Notes: generated by a model from the letters alone, not told the origin. A stretch of DNA of 56,841 bases from JADKAC01 sp964492065 (GCA_964492065.1 CAZBHH010000017.1:1-56841), one strand, 5' to 3'. Shown: positions 35,894-44,682, numbered from the stretch's first letter. Program-made: numbers and translations.

Positions 35894-36727
35894 TCAGCAA
35901 CAATCGGGACCGCAGCAAACCTTTGGTTTTTCGGCGTAAACCGTAATGCTGAAAATCCCTGTATTGCCTCGCCTGTAAGCGTTCAGTTCTTCGGCGGACA
36001 GGTAGTGGTTTAAAATATCGTCCGGTATGTGAACGGGTTTGTCTTTTTGAATAGTGACTTGTGTGAAACCGCATGCCGTAATCAATTCCAGGTACTCCTG
36101 TTTCTGTATGGCGCCGGCTACACAACCTGCGTACATCTCCGCATCCCGCTGTAATTTCTCCGGCAGTTTTCCCACCAGGACTATATCCGAAATGCTGAAA
36201 TGACCGCCCGGTTTCAATACCCTGAAAATTTCCCGAATCACCTTTGCCTTATCGGGTACGAGATTTAAAACACAATTGCTGACAATCACATCTGCCGTGT
36301 TCGAGGTAACCGGCATTTTCTCGATATCGCCCTGGCGAAATTCCACATTGTTAAACCCCAGTTTCTCCGCATTGGCTCTTGCCCTTTCAATCATGGCGGG
36401 AGTAAAGTCAATACCGATAACCTTGCCGCCCGGCCCGGTTTCATTGCGGGCAATAAAACAATCGTTGCCGGCACCGCTGCCCAAATCAATAACGGTATCG
36501 CCTTCCTGAATCTTTGCAAATTTTGTCGGCAGGCCGCATCCCAGCCCGAGATCCGCATCGGGATTGTAACCCTGTAATTGCGTGTAATCTTCATTCATGA
36601 TGTTATACACTTCCGTAGAGCAGGCGCCGGAACCACAACAGGAGGATGTATTTAATGCCTTATCCTGTGTGGCGATCTCGCTGTACTTATTCCGGACCAA
36701 CTCCTTGATTTCTTCTGCATTTTTCAT
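35894..36727 (-). CDS. arsM: arsenite methyltransferase
   Basis: 277 residues from ATG 36727; the GTG at 36748, overlapping arsR, is less likely. Motif I is DTVIDLGSGAGND, followed by GKVIGIDFTPAMIERARANA and VIVSNCVLNLVPDK. Conserved ArsM cysteines are visible in LGCGLP, YAGCVAGA and ITACGFTQV, the likely As(III)-binding trio. Extra Cys pairs occur near the N-terminus (SSCCGSGAC) and at the very end (CCGPDCC). It methylates As(III) with S-adenosylmethionine, giving methylated, partly volatile arsenicals. It is 11 nt downstream of arsR, forming an arsRM operon. Confidence 0.92.
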   Translation of the reverse strand: MKNAEEIKELVRNKYSEIATQDKALNTSSCCGSGACSTEVYNIMNEDYTQLQGYNPDADLGLGCGLPTKFAKIQEGDTVIDLGSGAGNDCFIARNETGPGGKVIGIDFTPAMIERARANAEKLGFNNVEFRQGDIEKMPVTSNTADVIVSNCVLNLVPDKAKVIREIFRVLKPGGHFSISDIVLVGKLPEKLQRDAEMYAGCVAGAIQKQEYLELITACGFTQVTIQKDKPVHIPDDILNHYLSAEELNAYRRGNTGIFSITVYAEKPKVCCGPDCC

Positions 36728-36738
36728 AATGGTATTTT

Positions 36739-37071
36739 TTAACAACACGTATTTTTTCGATTATTGAGTTTGCGGGACACCCCGCTGAGATAGGCGAGTA
36801 TTTTTTCGATTGCCTTTGTATCTACACAATAGCAAATGGCATTGCCCTCAATACTGCCTTTAATCAAACCCGCCGATTTCAATTCCCTGAGGTGCTGTGA
36901 TATGGTAGGCTGGGAGAGAGGCAATTCATTGACAATATCATTGCAGATACAGGTATCGGTTTTCAACAGATACTCGATAATGGCGACCCTCGCGGGATGG
37001 CCCAATGCCTTGGCGAGTACGGCTATGGCGTTTTGCCTGGCGGAAAACTGATCGGTCTTAGATGCGCCCAT
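36739..37071 (-). CDS. arsR: ArsR family metalloregulator
   Basis: 110 residues with the winged-helix core LGHPARVAIIEYLL and LPLSQPTISQHLRELKSAGL. The sensing site CIC (Cys41, Cys43), in the sequence TDTCICNDIV, fits the arsenite-type ELCVCDL site of ArsR proteins. ICYCVD and a terminal CC add possible ligands. It represses its operon until As(III)/Sb(III) binds. It is the first gene of arsR-arsM, and a 16-bp perfect palindrome lies 12 nt before its ATG. Confidence 0.92.
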   Translation of the reverse strand: MGASKTDQFSARQNAIAVLAKALGHPARVAIIEYLLKTDTCICNDIVNELPLSQPTISQHLRELKSAGLIKGSIEGNAICYCVDTKAIEKILAYLSGVSRKLNNRKNTCC

Positions 37072-37082
37072 TCCAATTTAAA

Positions 37083-37098
37083 TAATATTGCAATATTA
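37083..37098. promoter_or_regulatory. ArsR operator palindrome
   Basis: TAATATTGCAATATTA is a perfect 16-bp palindrome just upstream of arsR. It overlaps a minus-strand TAATATTG, one base from the -7 consensus. AT-rich palindromes of this kind are the usual ArsR/SmtB sites, so autoregulation of arsRM is likely. Confidence 0.7.
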
Positions 37099-37176
37099 CG
37101 ATATAAAAAACAATTTTAAACCTTGCCGCATTATTTCTTTTGCACATTGTTCACACACCGGCGGGGGATGTCAGCC

Positions 37177-39045
37177 TCAATTAACAAACAGTATCGGTAT
37201 CTTCACCCGGTGGCGCACTGCATCCACCGTAGTGCCGAAAATGATGTCCTTGATGCCCTTGTGGCCATGCCCGCCCATTACCAGTAAATCCATGTGATGC
37301 GTTTGGATGATCTTTGAAATTTCCTTGGCGGGATTGCCAAACCCGATTTGAATATCTACTTTATAGCCGAGCGCCTGCAGGTCTCTTTGATATTTTTCGA
37401 GATTGCTCCTGTCTGCCTTTGTTTCAAAGTCCATTGTATTTTTCCCTAAATAAAATGCGGCAGCGCTTTCTACGATATGGATAATGGTGTAAGACGCAGA
37501 CTTTCCGCCCTGCATTATCGCATTCTTAATTACCTGCAAGTCATTGCCGGAAAAATCAATGGTGAGACCGATATGTCCATAGGTAATGGATGACACCGCC
37601 GAGAAATCGATAGCTTCACCGTGAGGTAACTGCTTGCGTTTTTTATCTTCTTTTTTCAGCATCGGGTAAACGAATACATAGACCAACAGGGCAATACAGG
37701 CAATGACGATGGGGAGGATAAGAGCGAACACTGCGATTTCGCTGACGGCTCCGCTATCCAGCCATCCCAATATCTCGCCGGCCACTAAACGGATATTAAG
37801 ATACACAATTATGGAGGCACTCAGCCATGCGCACATTTTTACCCAGGGTTTAATCGTAAATTCACCCATAATTTTCCTGTCGGAATTAAAGTGAATTAAG
37901 GGTATTACCGCAAAGCCCAGTTGCAGGCTCAATACCACCTGGCTGAGGATCAACAGGCTTCCCAATGCATCTTCACCGAAATAAATAATTGTGAAAATTG
38001 CCGGAATAATGGCGATTAACCGCGTTATCAACCGGCGCAGCCAGGGTTGTATCCGCAAATTTAAATGGCCTTCCATTACGATCTGGCCGGCCAGCGTGCC
38101 GGTGATAGTAGAGCTCTGCCCGGAGGCAACCAGGGCAATTGCAAAAAATGTGGGCGCAGTTTTTCCGAAAATGTCGTTGAGCAAATGCGAGGCATCCTGT
38201 ATTTCGGCGACGTTATAATGCCCGTTTACATAAAACGCCGCCGCGGCGAGTACCAGTATGGCCGCATTAACGAAAAAGGCGAGGTTTAAAGCGATAACCG
38301 TATCGAAAAAATTCATGCGGAGAGAACTCTTGATACCTTTGGCACTGCGTTCAATGCGCCGGGTTTGCACGAGTGATGAATGCAGGTATAAATTATGCGG
38401 CATAACCGTGGCGCCGATGATTCCTATTGCGATGTACAGCGCATCACCGCTCAGCTGCGAGGGTATAAATCCCGCAGCTACCTCGCCGAAATCGGGTGTT
38501 ACGATAAACATTTCTATAAGAAATGATATGCCGATAATGAATACCATCGAAACGATAAATGCCTCCATTATACGCACTCCTTTGCGCAACAGCAACAGCA
38601 GCACCAATGTGTCAAGGGCGGTAATTGCAATACCCCATATCAGCGGCAGCCCGAACAACAGGTTCAATCCGATTGCCATGCCGACAATTTCTGCAAGATC
38701 GCAAGCGGCAATGGCTATCTCCGCCAGCAGCCAAAGCGGGAAATTGATCCATCGCGGATAGGCGTTTTTCGATGCCTGCGCCAGGTCCATACCCCGCACG
38801 ATCCCCAAACGGGCGCTGAGCGATTGCAATAACACCGCTATCATGTTCGACATCAGCAATACCCAAATCAGCTTATAGCCGAATTGTGACCCCCCGGCGA
38901 TGTCGGTTGCCCAGTTGCCCGGGTCCATATAGCCGACGCTGACCAGGTAAGCAGGCCCCAGAAAGGCGAGCACCCTGCGCCACCCCTGCTTGTCTGTCCG
39001 GACTGAGGCATGTACTTCACTTAACGATTTGTGTGGTAAACTCAA
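37177..39045 (-). CDS. mntH: Nramp-family Mn(II) transporter fused to a universal stress domain
   Basis: 622 residues from a TTG start at 39045 (no in-frame ATG nearby). The first about 450 residues are a standard NRAMP transporter with metal-site motifs DPGNWATD (about 41) and MPHNLYLHSSLVQTR, and 11 or so helices. After a Lys-rich linker (KKEDKKRKQLPHGEA) comes a cytoplasmic UspA domain (about 480-622) with the nucleotide motif GGHGHKGIKDIIFGTT, of the ATP-binding G-2x-G-9x-G-T type. It imports Mn(II) (possibly Fe(II)) with protons; the Usp domain may tune transport to energy or stress state (inference). Divergent from mntR, with an MntR box in its promoter. Confidence 0.93.
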   Translation of the reverse strand: MSLPHKSLSEVHASVRTDKQGWRRVLAFLGPAYLVSVGYMDPGNWATDIAGGSQFGYKLIWVLLMSNMIAVLLQSLSARLGIVRGMDLAQASKNAYPRWINFPLWLLAEIAIAACDLAEIVGMAIGLNLLFGLPLIWGIAITALDTLVLLLLLRKGVRIMEAFIVSMVFIIGISFLIEMFIVTPDFGEVAAGFIPSQLSGDALYIAIGIIGATVMPHNLYLHSSLVQTRRIERSAKGIKSSLRMNFFDTVIALNLAFFVNAAILVLAAAAFYVNGHYNVAEIQDASHLLNDIFGKTAPTFFAIALVASGQSSTITGTLAGQIVMEGHLNLRIQPWLRRLITRLIAIIPAIFTIIYFGEDALGSLLILSQVVLSLQLGFAVIPLIHFNSDRKIMGEFTIKPWVKMCAWLSASIIVYLNIRLVAGEILGWLDSGAVSEIAVFALILPIVIACIALLVYVFVYPMLKKEDKKRKQLPHGEAIDFSAVSSITYGHIGLTIDFSGNDLQVIKNAIMQGGKSASYTIIHIVESAAAFYLGKNTMDFETKADRSNLEKYQRDLQALGYKVDIQIGFGNPAKEISKIIQTHHMDLLVMGGHGHKGIKDIIFGTTVDAVRHRVKIPILFVN

Positions 39046-39073
39046 AGGAATAGCATTTTAAATATTAGTACTG

Positions 39074-39104
39074 CAAAAATAATAACTTAGATTAATCTAA
39101 CAAT
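39074..39104 (-). promoter_or_regulatory. mntH promoter with embedded MntR/DtxR box
   Basis: On the minus strand ATTG (39101-39104) and TATTTTTG (39074-39081) are spaced by 19 bp and form a Bacteroidota promoter for mntH. The spacer holds the perfect 14-bp palindrome TTAGATTAATCTAA (39087-39100), close to the TTAGG-n-CCTAA logic of DtxR-family operators. Mn-loaded MntR bound here would block RNA polymerase. The same site is 49 nt before the mntR ATG, so it may control both genes. Confidence 0.75.
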
Positions 39105-39148
39105 AGCATTTGAATAATTTAATTTTAATTAAGAGATTTACACTTGCT

Positions 39149-39808
39149 ATGGCATCGCATACGGAGGAAAATTACCTGAAGGCTTTATATCACCTGACGC
39201 AGGGCGAAACCGATGCGACGATCTCCGCATTGAGCAGGATGCTGGGTGTCAGCCTGCCTACCGTAAACAGTATGGTAAAAAATCTGAAGCGGCAGGGGTT
39301 GATTCACTATGAGAAGTACAAGCCGCTGTCGTTGACCAGAAAAGGCCAGAAGGAAGCCGCCCTGGTACTGCGCAAACACCGCCTTACGGAAATGTATTTA
39401 GCGGAAAAAATGGGGTTTGGATGGGACGAAGTACACGCCATTGCGGAGCAGATTGAACACATCGATTCACCTGAATTTTTTGAGCGCATGGACAAATTGC
39501 TCGGCTTCCCGAAAATAGACCCGCATGGTTCGCCGATACCGGATATCAACGGAAAAGTCATTCAGGGGACTTACCGGGCGCTCAGCGAATATGCTGTCGG
39601 CGCAAAAATTAAACTGGTGGCTTTGGGTCATACTTCCGATGCATTCTTAAAATACCTTACTGCCCGCAATCTGCAATTGGGTGTGGTGCTGAAAGTGCTC
39701 GCCGTCGAAGCCTTCGATAAGAGTATGACGCTGAAGTATAAAAATCATCCCGCCGAAGTTTTTTCTCACACGGTATGCGAGCGGCTCATGGTAGAAGAAA
39801 TACAGTAA
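39149..39808 (+). CDS. mntR: DtxR/MntR family metal-dependent regulator
   Basis: 219 residues from ATG 39149 (MASHTEENYLKALYHLTQGE); a TTG start at 39110 would add 13 residues without family character. The N-terminal winged helix has ISALSRMLGVSLPTVNSMVK and YKPLSLTRKGQKEA. The dimerisation domain has VLRKHRLTEMYLAEKMGFGW, DEVHAIAEQIEHIDSPEFFE and FPKIDPHGSPIP, containing the Cys/Glu/His-type metal-site region of the family (HRLTE, AEQIEH). A FeoA-like C-terminal domain (VKLVALGHTSDAFLKYL style) follows. It represses Mn(II) or Fe(II) uptake and faces mntH, its probable target. Confidence 0.9.
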   Translation: MASHTEENYLKALYHLTQGETDATISALSRMLGVSLPTVNSMVKNLKRQGLIHYEKYKPLSLTRKGQKEAALVLRKHRLTEMYLAEKMGFGWDEVHAIAEQIEHIDSPEFFERMDKLLGFPKIDPHGSPIPDINGKVIQGTYRALSEYAVGAKIKLVALGHTSDAFLKYLTARNLQLGVVLKVLAVEAFDKSMTLKYKNHPAEVFSHTVCERLMVEEIQ

Positions 39809-39861
39809 TCGTCGGGCAATGAAACACTGCTGCCGGTGCACATCTCAATATGATCCGGGAA

Positions 39862-41490
39862 TTACACCTGTAACACGCCGGTATTAAACGGTGCGATATC
39901 CGGATTTTGGTTGGCGGCCTCCAGTCCGAGGCTGATCCACTTCCGGGTATCTGCCGGGTCAATAATGGCATCCACCCACAGGCGTGCCGCGGCGTAATAT
40001 GGGCTCATTTGCTTGTCGTAGCGTTTGGTAATTTCCTGCAACATGGCGCTTTCATCTTCTGCACTCAGTTCTTTGCCGCCGGCTTTGAGCGATGAGACCT
40101 GGATTTGCATAAGGGTACTGGCAGCCTGGGCGCCGCCCATTACCGCAATTTTTGCATTTGGCCAGGCCACTATCAGGCGGGGGTCATAGGCCTTGCCGCA
40201 CATGGCGTAGTTGCCCGCCCCGAAACTATTGCCGATAATGATTGTAAACTTGGGCACTACCGAATTGGAAACGGCATTCACCATCTTGGCGCCGTCTTTA
40301 ATGATGCCGCCATGTTCGGACTTGGTGCCCACCATAAACCCGGTGACATCCTGTAAAAACACCAGTGGAATTTTTTTCTGGTTGCAATTCATTATAAAGC
40401 GGGCTGCTTTATCGGCGCTGTCGCTGTATATGACGCCGCCCAATTGCATTTCGCCCTTTTTGTTTTTTACCGTTTTGCGCTGATTGGCAACAATGCCCAC
40501 TGCCCATCCGTCGATACGACCATATCCGCATATAATCGTCTTTCCGTAATTCGCTTTATACTCTTCAAACCGACTGTCGTCCACCAGCCTCTGAATGAGC
40601 AGATGCGTATCGTAGGGGCGTGATGATTCGGTGGGGATGATTCCGTACAATTCATCCGGGTTAAGCTGCGGCGCTGCAGGTTTAATCCTGTCGAATCCGG
40701 CCAAAGGCTTAGCGCCGAGTTTATTCATGATTTCGCGGATTTTTACAATGCAGTCCGCATCGTCCTCGGCGGCGTAGTCGCAGATGCCCGAAAGTTCGGT
40801 GGTGGTGATGGCGCCTCCCAGGGTTTCGGCATCCACATCTTCGCCGATGGCAGCTTTTACCAGGTAGGGGCCTGCCAAAAATATACTGCCCGTTTTCTTT
40901 ACTATCAGCGCTTCATCGCTCATAATCGGCAAATAAGCCCCACCGGCAACACAACTCCCCATGATTGCCGCTATTTGCGTGATGCCCATACTGCTCATTT
41001 TCGCATTGTTGCGGAAGATGCGGCCGAAATTCTCCTTATCGGGAAATATTTCGTCCTGCATGGGAAGGAACACGCCGGCGCTGTCCACCAGGTAAATGAT
41101 GGGCAAATGATTTTCCATGGCGATTTCCTGTGCTCTCAAGTTTTTCTTGCCTGTAATCGGGAACCAGGCTCCGGCTTTTACGGTGGCATCATTGGCCACA
41201 ATCACACATAAGCGCTTTTCCACGTAACCGATAACGACCACCACGCCCGCCGAAGGGCATCCACCGTGTTCTTCGTACATTTCATATCCGGCAAAGGCGC
41301 CGATTTCGATGCGTGGCGCTTCCTTGTCCAGCAATAAATCAATGCGCTCTCTCGCCGTCAGCTTGCCCTGTGCATGCAGTTTTTCTATCCGCTTCTTGCC
41401 GCCTCCTTCTTCTATTTTATCCTGCCGCTGCTGCATTTTGGAAACCAATAATTTCAACGCATCTTCATTTTTATTAAATTCCATATTCAT
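39862..41490 (-). CDS. acyl-CoA carboxylase beta subunit (methylcrotonyl-CoA carboxylase-like)
   Basis: 542 residues from ATG 41490 (ATG 41484 also possible). It contains both crotonase-fold carboxyltransferase halves: GKLTARERIDLLLD, YLVDSAGVFLPMQDEIFPD, GSCVAGGAYLPIMSDE, and IPLVFLQDVTGFMVGTKSEH, GAGNYAMCGKAYDPRL. The wording of DSAG.FLP.Q.E.FPD and GFMVG is that of methylcrotonyl- or geranyl-CoA carboxylase beta subunits rather than propionyl-CoA ones. It transfers CO2 from carboxybiotin to the acyl-CoA in leucine or isoprenoid breakdown. No biotin-carboxylase alpha subunit is present in this window, so its partner must be encoded elsewhere. Confidence 0.9.
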   Translation of the reverse strand: MNMEFNKNEDALKLLVSKMQQRQDKIEEGGGKKRIEKLHAQGKLTARERIDLLLDKEAPRIEIGAFAGYEMYEEHGGCPSAGVVVVIGYVEKRLCVIVANDATVKAGAWFPITGKKNLRAQEIAMENHLPIIYLVDSAGVFLPMQDEIFPDKENFGRIFRNNAKMSSMGITQIAAIMGSCVAGGAYLPIMSDEALIVKKTGSIFLAGPYLVKAAIGEDVDAETLGGAITTTELSGICDYAAEDDADCIVKIREIMNKLGAKPLAGFDRIKPAAPQLNPDELYGIIPTESSRPYDTHLLIQRLVDDSRFEEYKANYGKTIICGYGRIDGWAVGIVANQRKTVKNKKGEMQLGGVIYSDSADKAARFIMNCNQKKIPLVFLQDVTGFMVGTKSEHGGIIKDGAKMVNAVSNSVVPKFTIIIGNSFGAGNYAMCGKAYDPRLIVAWPNAKIAVMGGAQAASTLMQIQVSSLKAGGKELSAEDESAMLQEITKRYDKQMSPYYAAARLWVDAIIDPADTRKWISLGLEAANQNPDIAPFNTGVLQV

Positions 41491-41582
41491 CTGTTTGCCC
41501 CGATTTTTTTGCAAAAATAGAAGAACACAACACAACGCCGCATTAATTATTGAACAGTCATGATAAATCGCTATTGATTATT

Positions 41583-41590
41583 TAACTTTG
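41583..41590 (+). promoter_or_regulatory. -7 promoter box of the SRP RNA gene (TAACTTTG)
   Basis: TAACTTTG is a perfect TAnnTTTG match ending 3 nt before the first paired base of the SRP RNA at 41594, as expected for direct transcription of a short RNA. No good -33 element is visible. Confidence 0.65.
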
Positions 41591-41593
41591 CAC

Positions 41594-41697
41594 GGGGTAA
41601 GTCTTACACGACCAGCTCCTGCTGAATCCCCCAGGTCCTGACGGAAGCAAGGGTAGGCGGTTGTAGCGGTGCGATGTAAGTAACTTGCCCTTTTTTT
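41594..41697 (+). ncRNA. ffs: signal recognition particle RNA, small bacterial (4.5S) type
   Basis: The conserved SRP domain IV core is present: CCCAGGTCCTGACGGAAGCA followed by AGGGTAGG, with the asymmetric loop and GGAAGCA. The ends pair to close a long hairpin: GGGTAAGT with ACTTGCCC, CTTACA (41602-41607 region) with TGTAAG. A run of T (41691-41697) directly after the stem gives a terminator. About 97 nt plus tail is the usual size for the short form lacking the Alu domain. It binds Ffh to target nascent membrane proteins to FtsY and the translocon. Confidence 0.92.
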
Positions 41698-41763
41698 AAT
41701 GTAACAGGCAACGACAACAGGCATATTCATTATCCTTAAACAACAAACACCTAACAATTCAGT

Positions 41764-42420
41764 ATGAAATTTTTTATCGACACTGCCGATCTCAATGAAA
41801 TCAAAGAAGCGGCTGCGCTGGGTATATTAGACGGAGTAACCACTAACCCGTCATTAATGGCGAAAGTAGGCGTTACCGGCAAGCAAAATATTTTACAACA
41901 CTATATCGACATCTGCGAAATTGTGGATGGCGATATCAGCGCCGAGGTGATATCCACCGATTTTGAAGGTATGATTGCCGAGGCGAAAGAACTCAGCGGT
42001 TTGCACAAAAACATCGTTGTGAAAATTCCGATGATCAAGGAAGGAGTGAAGGCAATTAAGTGGTGTACCGACAATAATATCCGCACTAATTGCACATTGG
42101 TATTTTCCGCCGGTCAAGCTATTCTCGCCGCCAAGGCGGGGGCTACTTACCTGTCGCCATTTATCGGAAGGCTCGATGATATCAACTGGGACGGTATTCA
42201 ATTGGTTGACCAGGTGGTGCAGATATACAACACCTACGGATTCGATACCCAGGTATTGGCTGCATCTATCCGCAATCCGATGCATATTATACGCTGTGCG
42301 GAAGTCGGCGCCGATGTAGTTACCTGCCCGCTGAGCTCAATTATGGGATTATTCAAACATCCTTTAACCGATATTGGCCTGGCGCAGTTTCTGGCGGATC
42401 ACAACAAGGGCAACAAATAA
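41764..42420 (+). CDS. tal: transaldolase / fructose-6-phosphate aldolase-like (TalC type)
   Basis: 218 residues, the short single-domain transaldolase subfamily. MKFFIDTADLNEIKEA, GVTTNPSLMAK, ISAEVISTDFEGM, IVVKIPMIKEGVKAIK (Schiff-base Lys in VKIPM), TLVFSAGQAILAAKAGATYL, SPFIGRLDD and VLAASIRNPMHI are all family hallmarks. It moves a dihydroxyacetone unit in the non-oxidative pentose phosphate pathway, or acts as a fructose-6-phosphate aldolase; the short form can be either. It stands alone after the SRP RNA gene, with no clear promoter box seen. Confidence 0.92.
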   Translation: MKFFIDTADLNEIKEAAALGILDGVTTNPSLMAKVGVTGKQNILQHYIDICEIVDGDISAEVISTDFEGMIAEAKELSGLHKNIVVKIPMIKEGVKAIKWCTDNNIRTNCTLVFSAGQAILAAKAGATYLSPFIGRLDDINWDGIQLVDQVVQIYNTYGFDTQVLAASIRNPMHIIRCAEVGADVVTCPLSSIMGLFKHPLTDIGLAQFLADHNKGNK

Positions 42421-42567
42421 AATTCCCAGAGGATTACGGGGCGCTCATCCGGGGTCTTACACGACAGCGATGAACCAGAACAGCAGCAAGCCGTGTGCGT
42501 ATTGGGTATTTACAACAGAAATCTGCAAGCGCTCTGTTCCGAATCAACCCAAAGGCGGTTCATTTGT

Positions 42568-43674
42568 TTACAACCCCGTATAACTCTCCCGGATGATAAA
42601 GTCAACCAGGCTTTTTGTGTCGTTATTATTGGCGAAATAATGTTCCAGTTGTCTGTCGGCCCCGGTGCCGTTTTCCAATATCCAACTGATTTTGTCCAGG
42701 TGTTTCCGGGTGCCGAGTGCATCGGCCACATCGTCCACCAGGTCTAACATTTCATTGATAAGGTCTTTGGTGGGGATTTCCTGTTGTTTGCCAAAGTCGA
42801 TTAATTTGGAGCTGATTCCAAAACGGGCGGCCCTCCACTTATTTTCATTTATCAATGCTTTGTCGTACCGTCTCCAGCCGATATTGCTCTTCATCAGTTT
42901 ATACATTTTGGCTGTAAGCGATTGCATTAAGGCGGCGAGTGCAATGGTCTCCTCGGTACGCATTGTCACGTCGCAAATGCGGAATTCTATGGTGTTGAAA
43001 TAGGGGTGTACCCGCAAATCCCACCAGATTTTCTTGCCGTTGTCAATACAATTGGTCTTTACCAGCATAGCCACAAAGCTGTCGAAGTGGCTCGCATCGT
43101 TGAATTCATCGGGCAATCCGGTACGGGGAAACTTATCGAAGACCTTAGTGCGGAATGACTTAAACCCGGTATTGCGCCCATCCCAGAAAGGCGAATTAGT
43201 GGAGAGTGCGAAAATATGCGGTAAAAAGTAGCGCAGCGAGTTCATCATATACACCGCTACGTCCCTCGACGGCATGCCCACGTGTACGTGCAATCCAAAA
43301 ATCAGGTTGCTGCGTGCGGCATCCTGCATTTCGTTGACGATTTCTTCATACCTGGGGTTGTTGGTAATCAATTGATCTTCCCATTGGGCAAACGGATGAG
43401 TGCCCGCCGCTGCGATGCGCAGTCCATCTTGTTCCGCATAGTTGGCAACGGTGCGCCGCAACCGGTACATCTCGTCCTCTGCCTCTGAAATATTACTGCA
43501 GATTTTCGATGCGACTTCTACAACGCTTTGGTGCATCTCCGCCTTGATATCATCGCCTGAGGCGGCGCCCATTTCGATGATGTTGTGTTTGCGCTTTGCC
43601 AGGTCCCTGGTTTCAGGGTCTATTATTTGAAATTCTTCCTCAATGCCGATCGAGAAAGGGGAGTAGTCTATCAT
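42568..43674 (-). CDS. carboxylate-amine ligase, GCS2 (YbdK/COG2170) family
   Basis: 368 residues. Hallmarks of the GCS2 fold: FSIGIEEEFQIIDPET (residues about 7-22, metal-binding Glu), AEMHQSVVEVASKIC, GLHVHVGMPSRDVA, SPFWDGRNTGFKSFR and LRVHPYFNTIEFRICDV. E. coli YbdK has weak glutamate-cysteine ligase activity; for most relatives the natural substrates are unknown. It forms an amide bond using ATP. It is the third gene of a leftward operon, 3 nt after the ATP-grasp gene, which strongly suggests the two ligases act in one pathway. Confidence 0.92.
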   Translation of the reverse strand: MIDYSPFSIGIEEEFQIIDPETRDLAKRKHNIIEMGAASGDDIKAEMHQSVVEVASKICSNISEAEDEMYRLRRTVANYAEQDGLRIAAAGTHPFAQWEDQLITNNPRYEEIVNEMQDAARSNLIFGLHVHVGMPSRDVAVYMMNSLRYFLPHIFALSTNSPFWDGRNTGFKSFRTKVFDKFPRTGLPDEFNDASHFDSFVAMLVKTNCIDNGKKIWWDLRVHPYFNTIEFRICDVTMRTEETIALAALMQSLTAKMYKLMKSNIGWRRYDKALINENKWRAARFGISSKLIDFGKQQEIPTKDLINEMLDLVDDVADALGTRKHLDKISWILENGTGADRQLEHYFANNNDTKSLVDFIIRESYTGL

Positions 43675-43677
43675 ATT

Positions 43678-44682
43678 TTACGCATTAGAGCTTGTGGAGT
43701 GATGTATGGATTGCGTTTCCGGGCTGTGCTGGTTACCCGCAATTGAATTTCTCATGAACGTACCCCACGTGAGATTGACAACACCCGGTTTATGAGCCAG
43801 CGCCTTTTCGATAGCCATATCGGCGGCATTTTCAATAATCCATGCAAAATTCTCATCGCCCACCGAAGCTTTTTCCGCATCGGGTGCGGGGTTACAGAAA
43901 TCGATGGCGTAGGGCACGCCATCCCGCACCGCCCATTCAACGGTATTGAAGTCGTAGCCTAAAGCCCTGTTGAGGATAATCGTATAGCGGCGCACTGTCT
44001 CCAGCAATTCTGCCGAAGCCCGGGGGCCATTCCAGGTATAGCGCAGATGATGCGGATTGCGGGGCTCGTAATACATAATATGCACCCGGTCGCCGCCCAG
44101 GTAGTAGCAACGGAAATAAAAGTCGAACAGAATTTCTTCCTGTAACATCATCACATCGGTACCTGAGTCATTGTATTTTTCAAAAAATTCCTGGATGGAA
44201 TTGATTTTGGAAACCCCTCTCCAGCCACCGCCATCGTGTGGCTTCATATAAGCGGGGAAACCGGTGTAATTGAAAATGGCCTCCCAGTCCAGCGGGTATT
44301 TGAGGTTGCGGAACGATGTCTCCTTGGTATTCGGAGGCAGGTCGCGGGAGGGGAGTAACACAGACTTGGGAACGGGAATTCCCAATTTTGCCGCCAGCGC
44401 ATTGTTGAAGAATTTTTCATCTGCGCTCCACCAGAAGGGGTTATTCAGCACATGGGTGCCGCTCATCGCCGCATTCTTCAGGTAGGCACGGTAAAACGGG
44501 GCATCGTGGGAAATGCGGTCCAGGATTACATCGTAACCGCAGTGTTCTGCCTGCATAACCTTGTCTATCAAGACTTTTTCCGCATAAATGCCGGGGACAT
44601 TTTTGCTGTTAATGCGCTCTACAAAGGCGGTGGGAAAAGTGTCTTCCATTCCCGTTATTATTCCGATTTTCTTTACTTCCAT
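43678..44682 (-). CDS. ATP-grasp family ligase
   Basis: 334 residues with an ATP-grasp layout: a preATP-grasp N-domain (about 1-110, GIITGMEDTFPTAFVERIN), ATP-binding strand YMKPHDGGGWRGVSKI (Lys and Gly-rich loop), LQEEILFDFYFRCYYLGGD, and the metal-binding end NTVEWAVRDGVPYAIDFCNP. That last part replaces the usual E-x-N-P with DFCNP. The family joins a carboxylate to an amine via acyl-phosphate. A conserved WW (NNPFWWSADEKFF) suits a dedicated subfamily. Sandwiched between an esterase and a GCS2 ligase in one operon, it probably extends the same small product. Substrates unknown. Confidence 0.85.
   Translation of the reverse strand: MEVKKIGIITGMEDTFPTAFVERINSKNVPGIYAEKVLIDKVMQAEHCGYDVILDRISHDAPFYRAYLKNAAMSGTHVLNNPFWWSADEKFFNNALAAKLGIPVPKSVLLPSRDLPPNTKETSFRNLKYPLDWEAIFNYTGFPAYMKPHDGGGWRGVSKINSIQEFFEKYNDSGTDVMMLQEEILFDFYFRCYYLGGDRVHIMYYEPRNPHHLRYTWNGPRASAELLETVRRYTIILNRALGYDFNTVEWAVRDGVPYAIDFCNPAPDAEKASVGDENFAWIIENAADMAIEKALAHKPGVVNLTWGTFMRNSIAGNQHSPETQSIHHSTSSNA

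Noticed and set aside
41594..41697. Stem-rich RNA considered as a tRNA or tmRNA
   Set aside because: No cloverleaf or T-arm; the GGTC...GGAAGCA core and single long hairpin identify SRP RNA.
42568..43674. Glutathione synthesis (gshA) for the GCS2 gene
   Set aside because: No gshB is present, the protein belongs to the YbdK type with only weak known activity, and the neighbours point to a different pathway.
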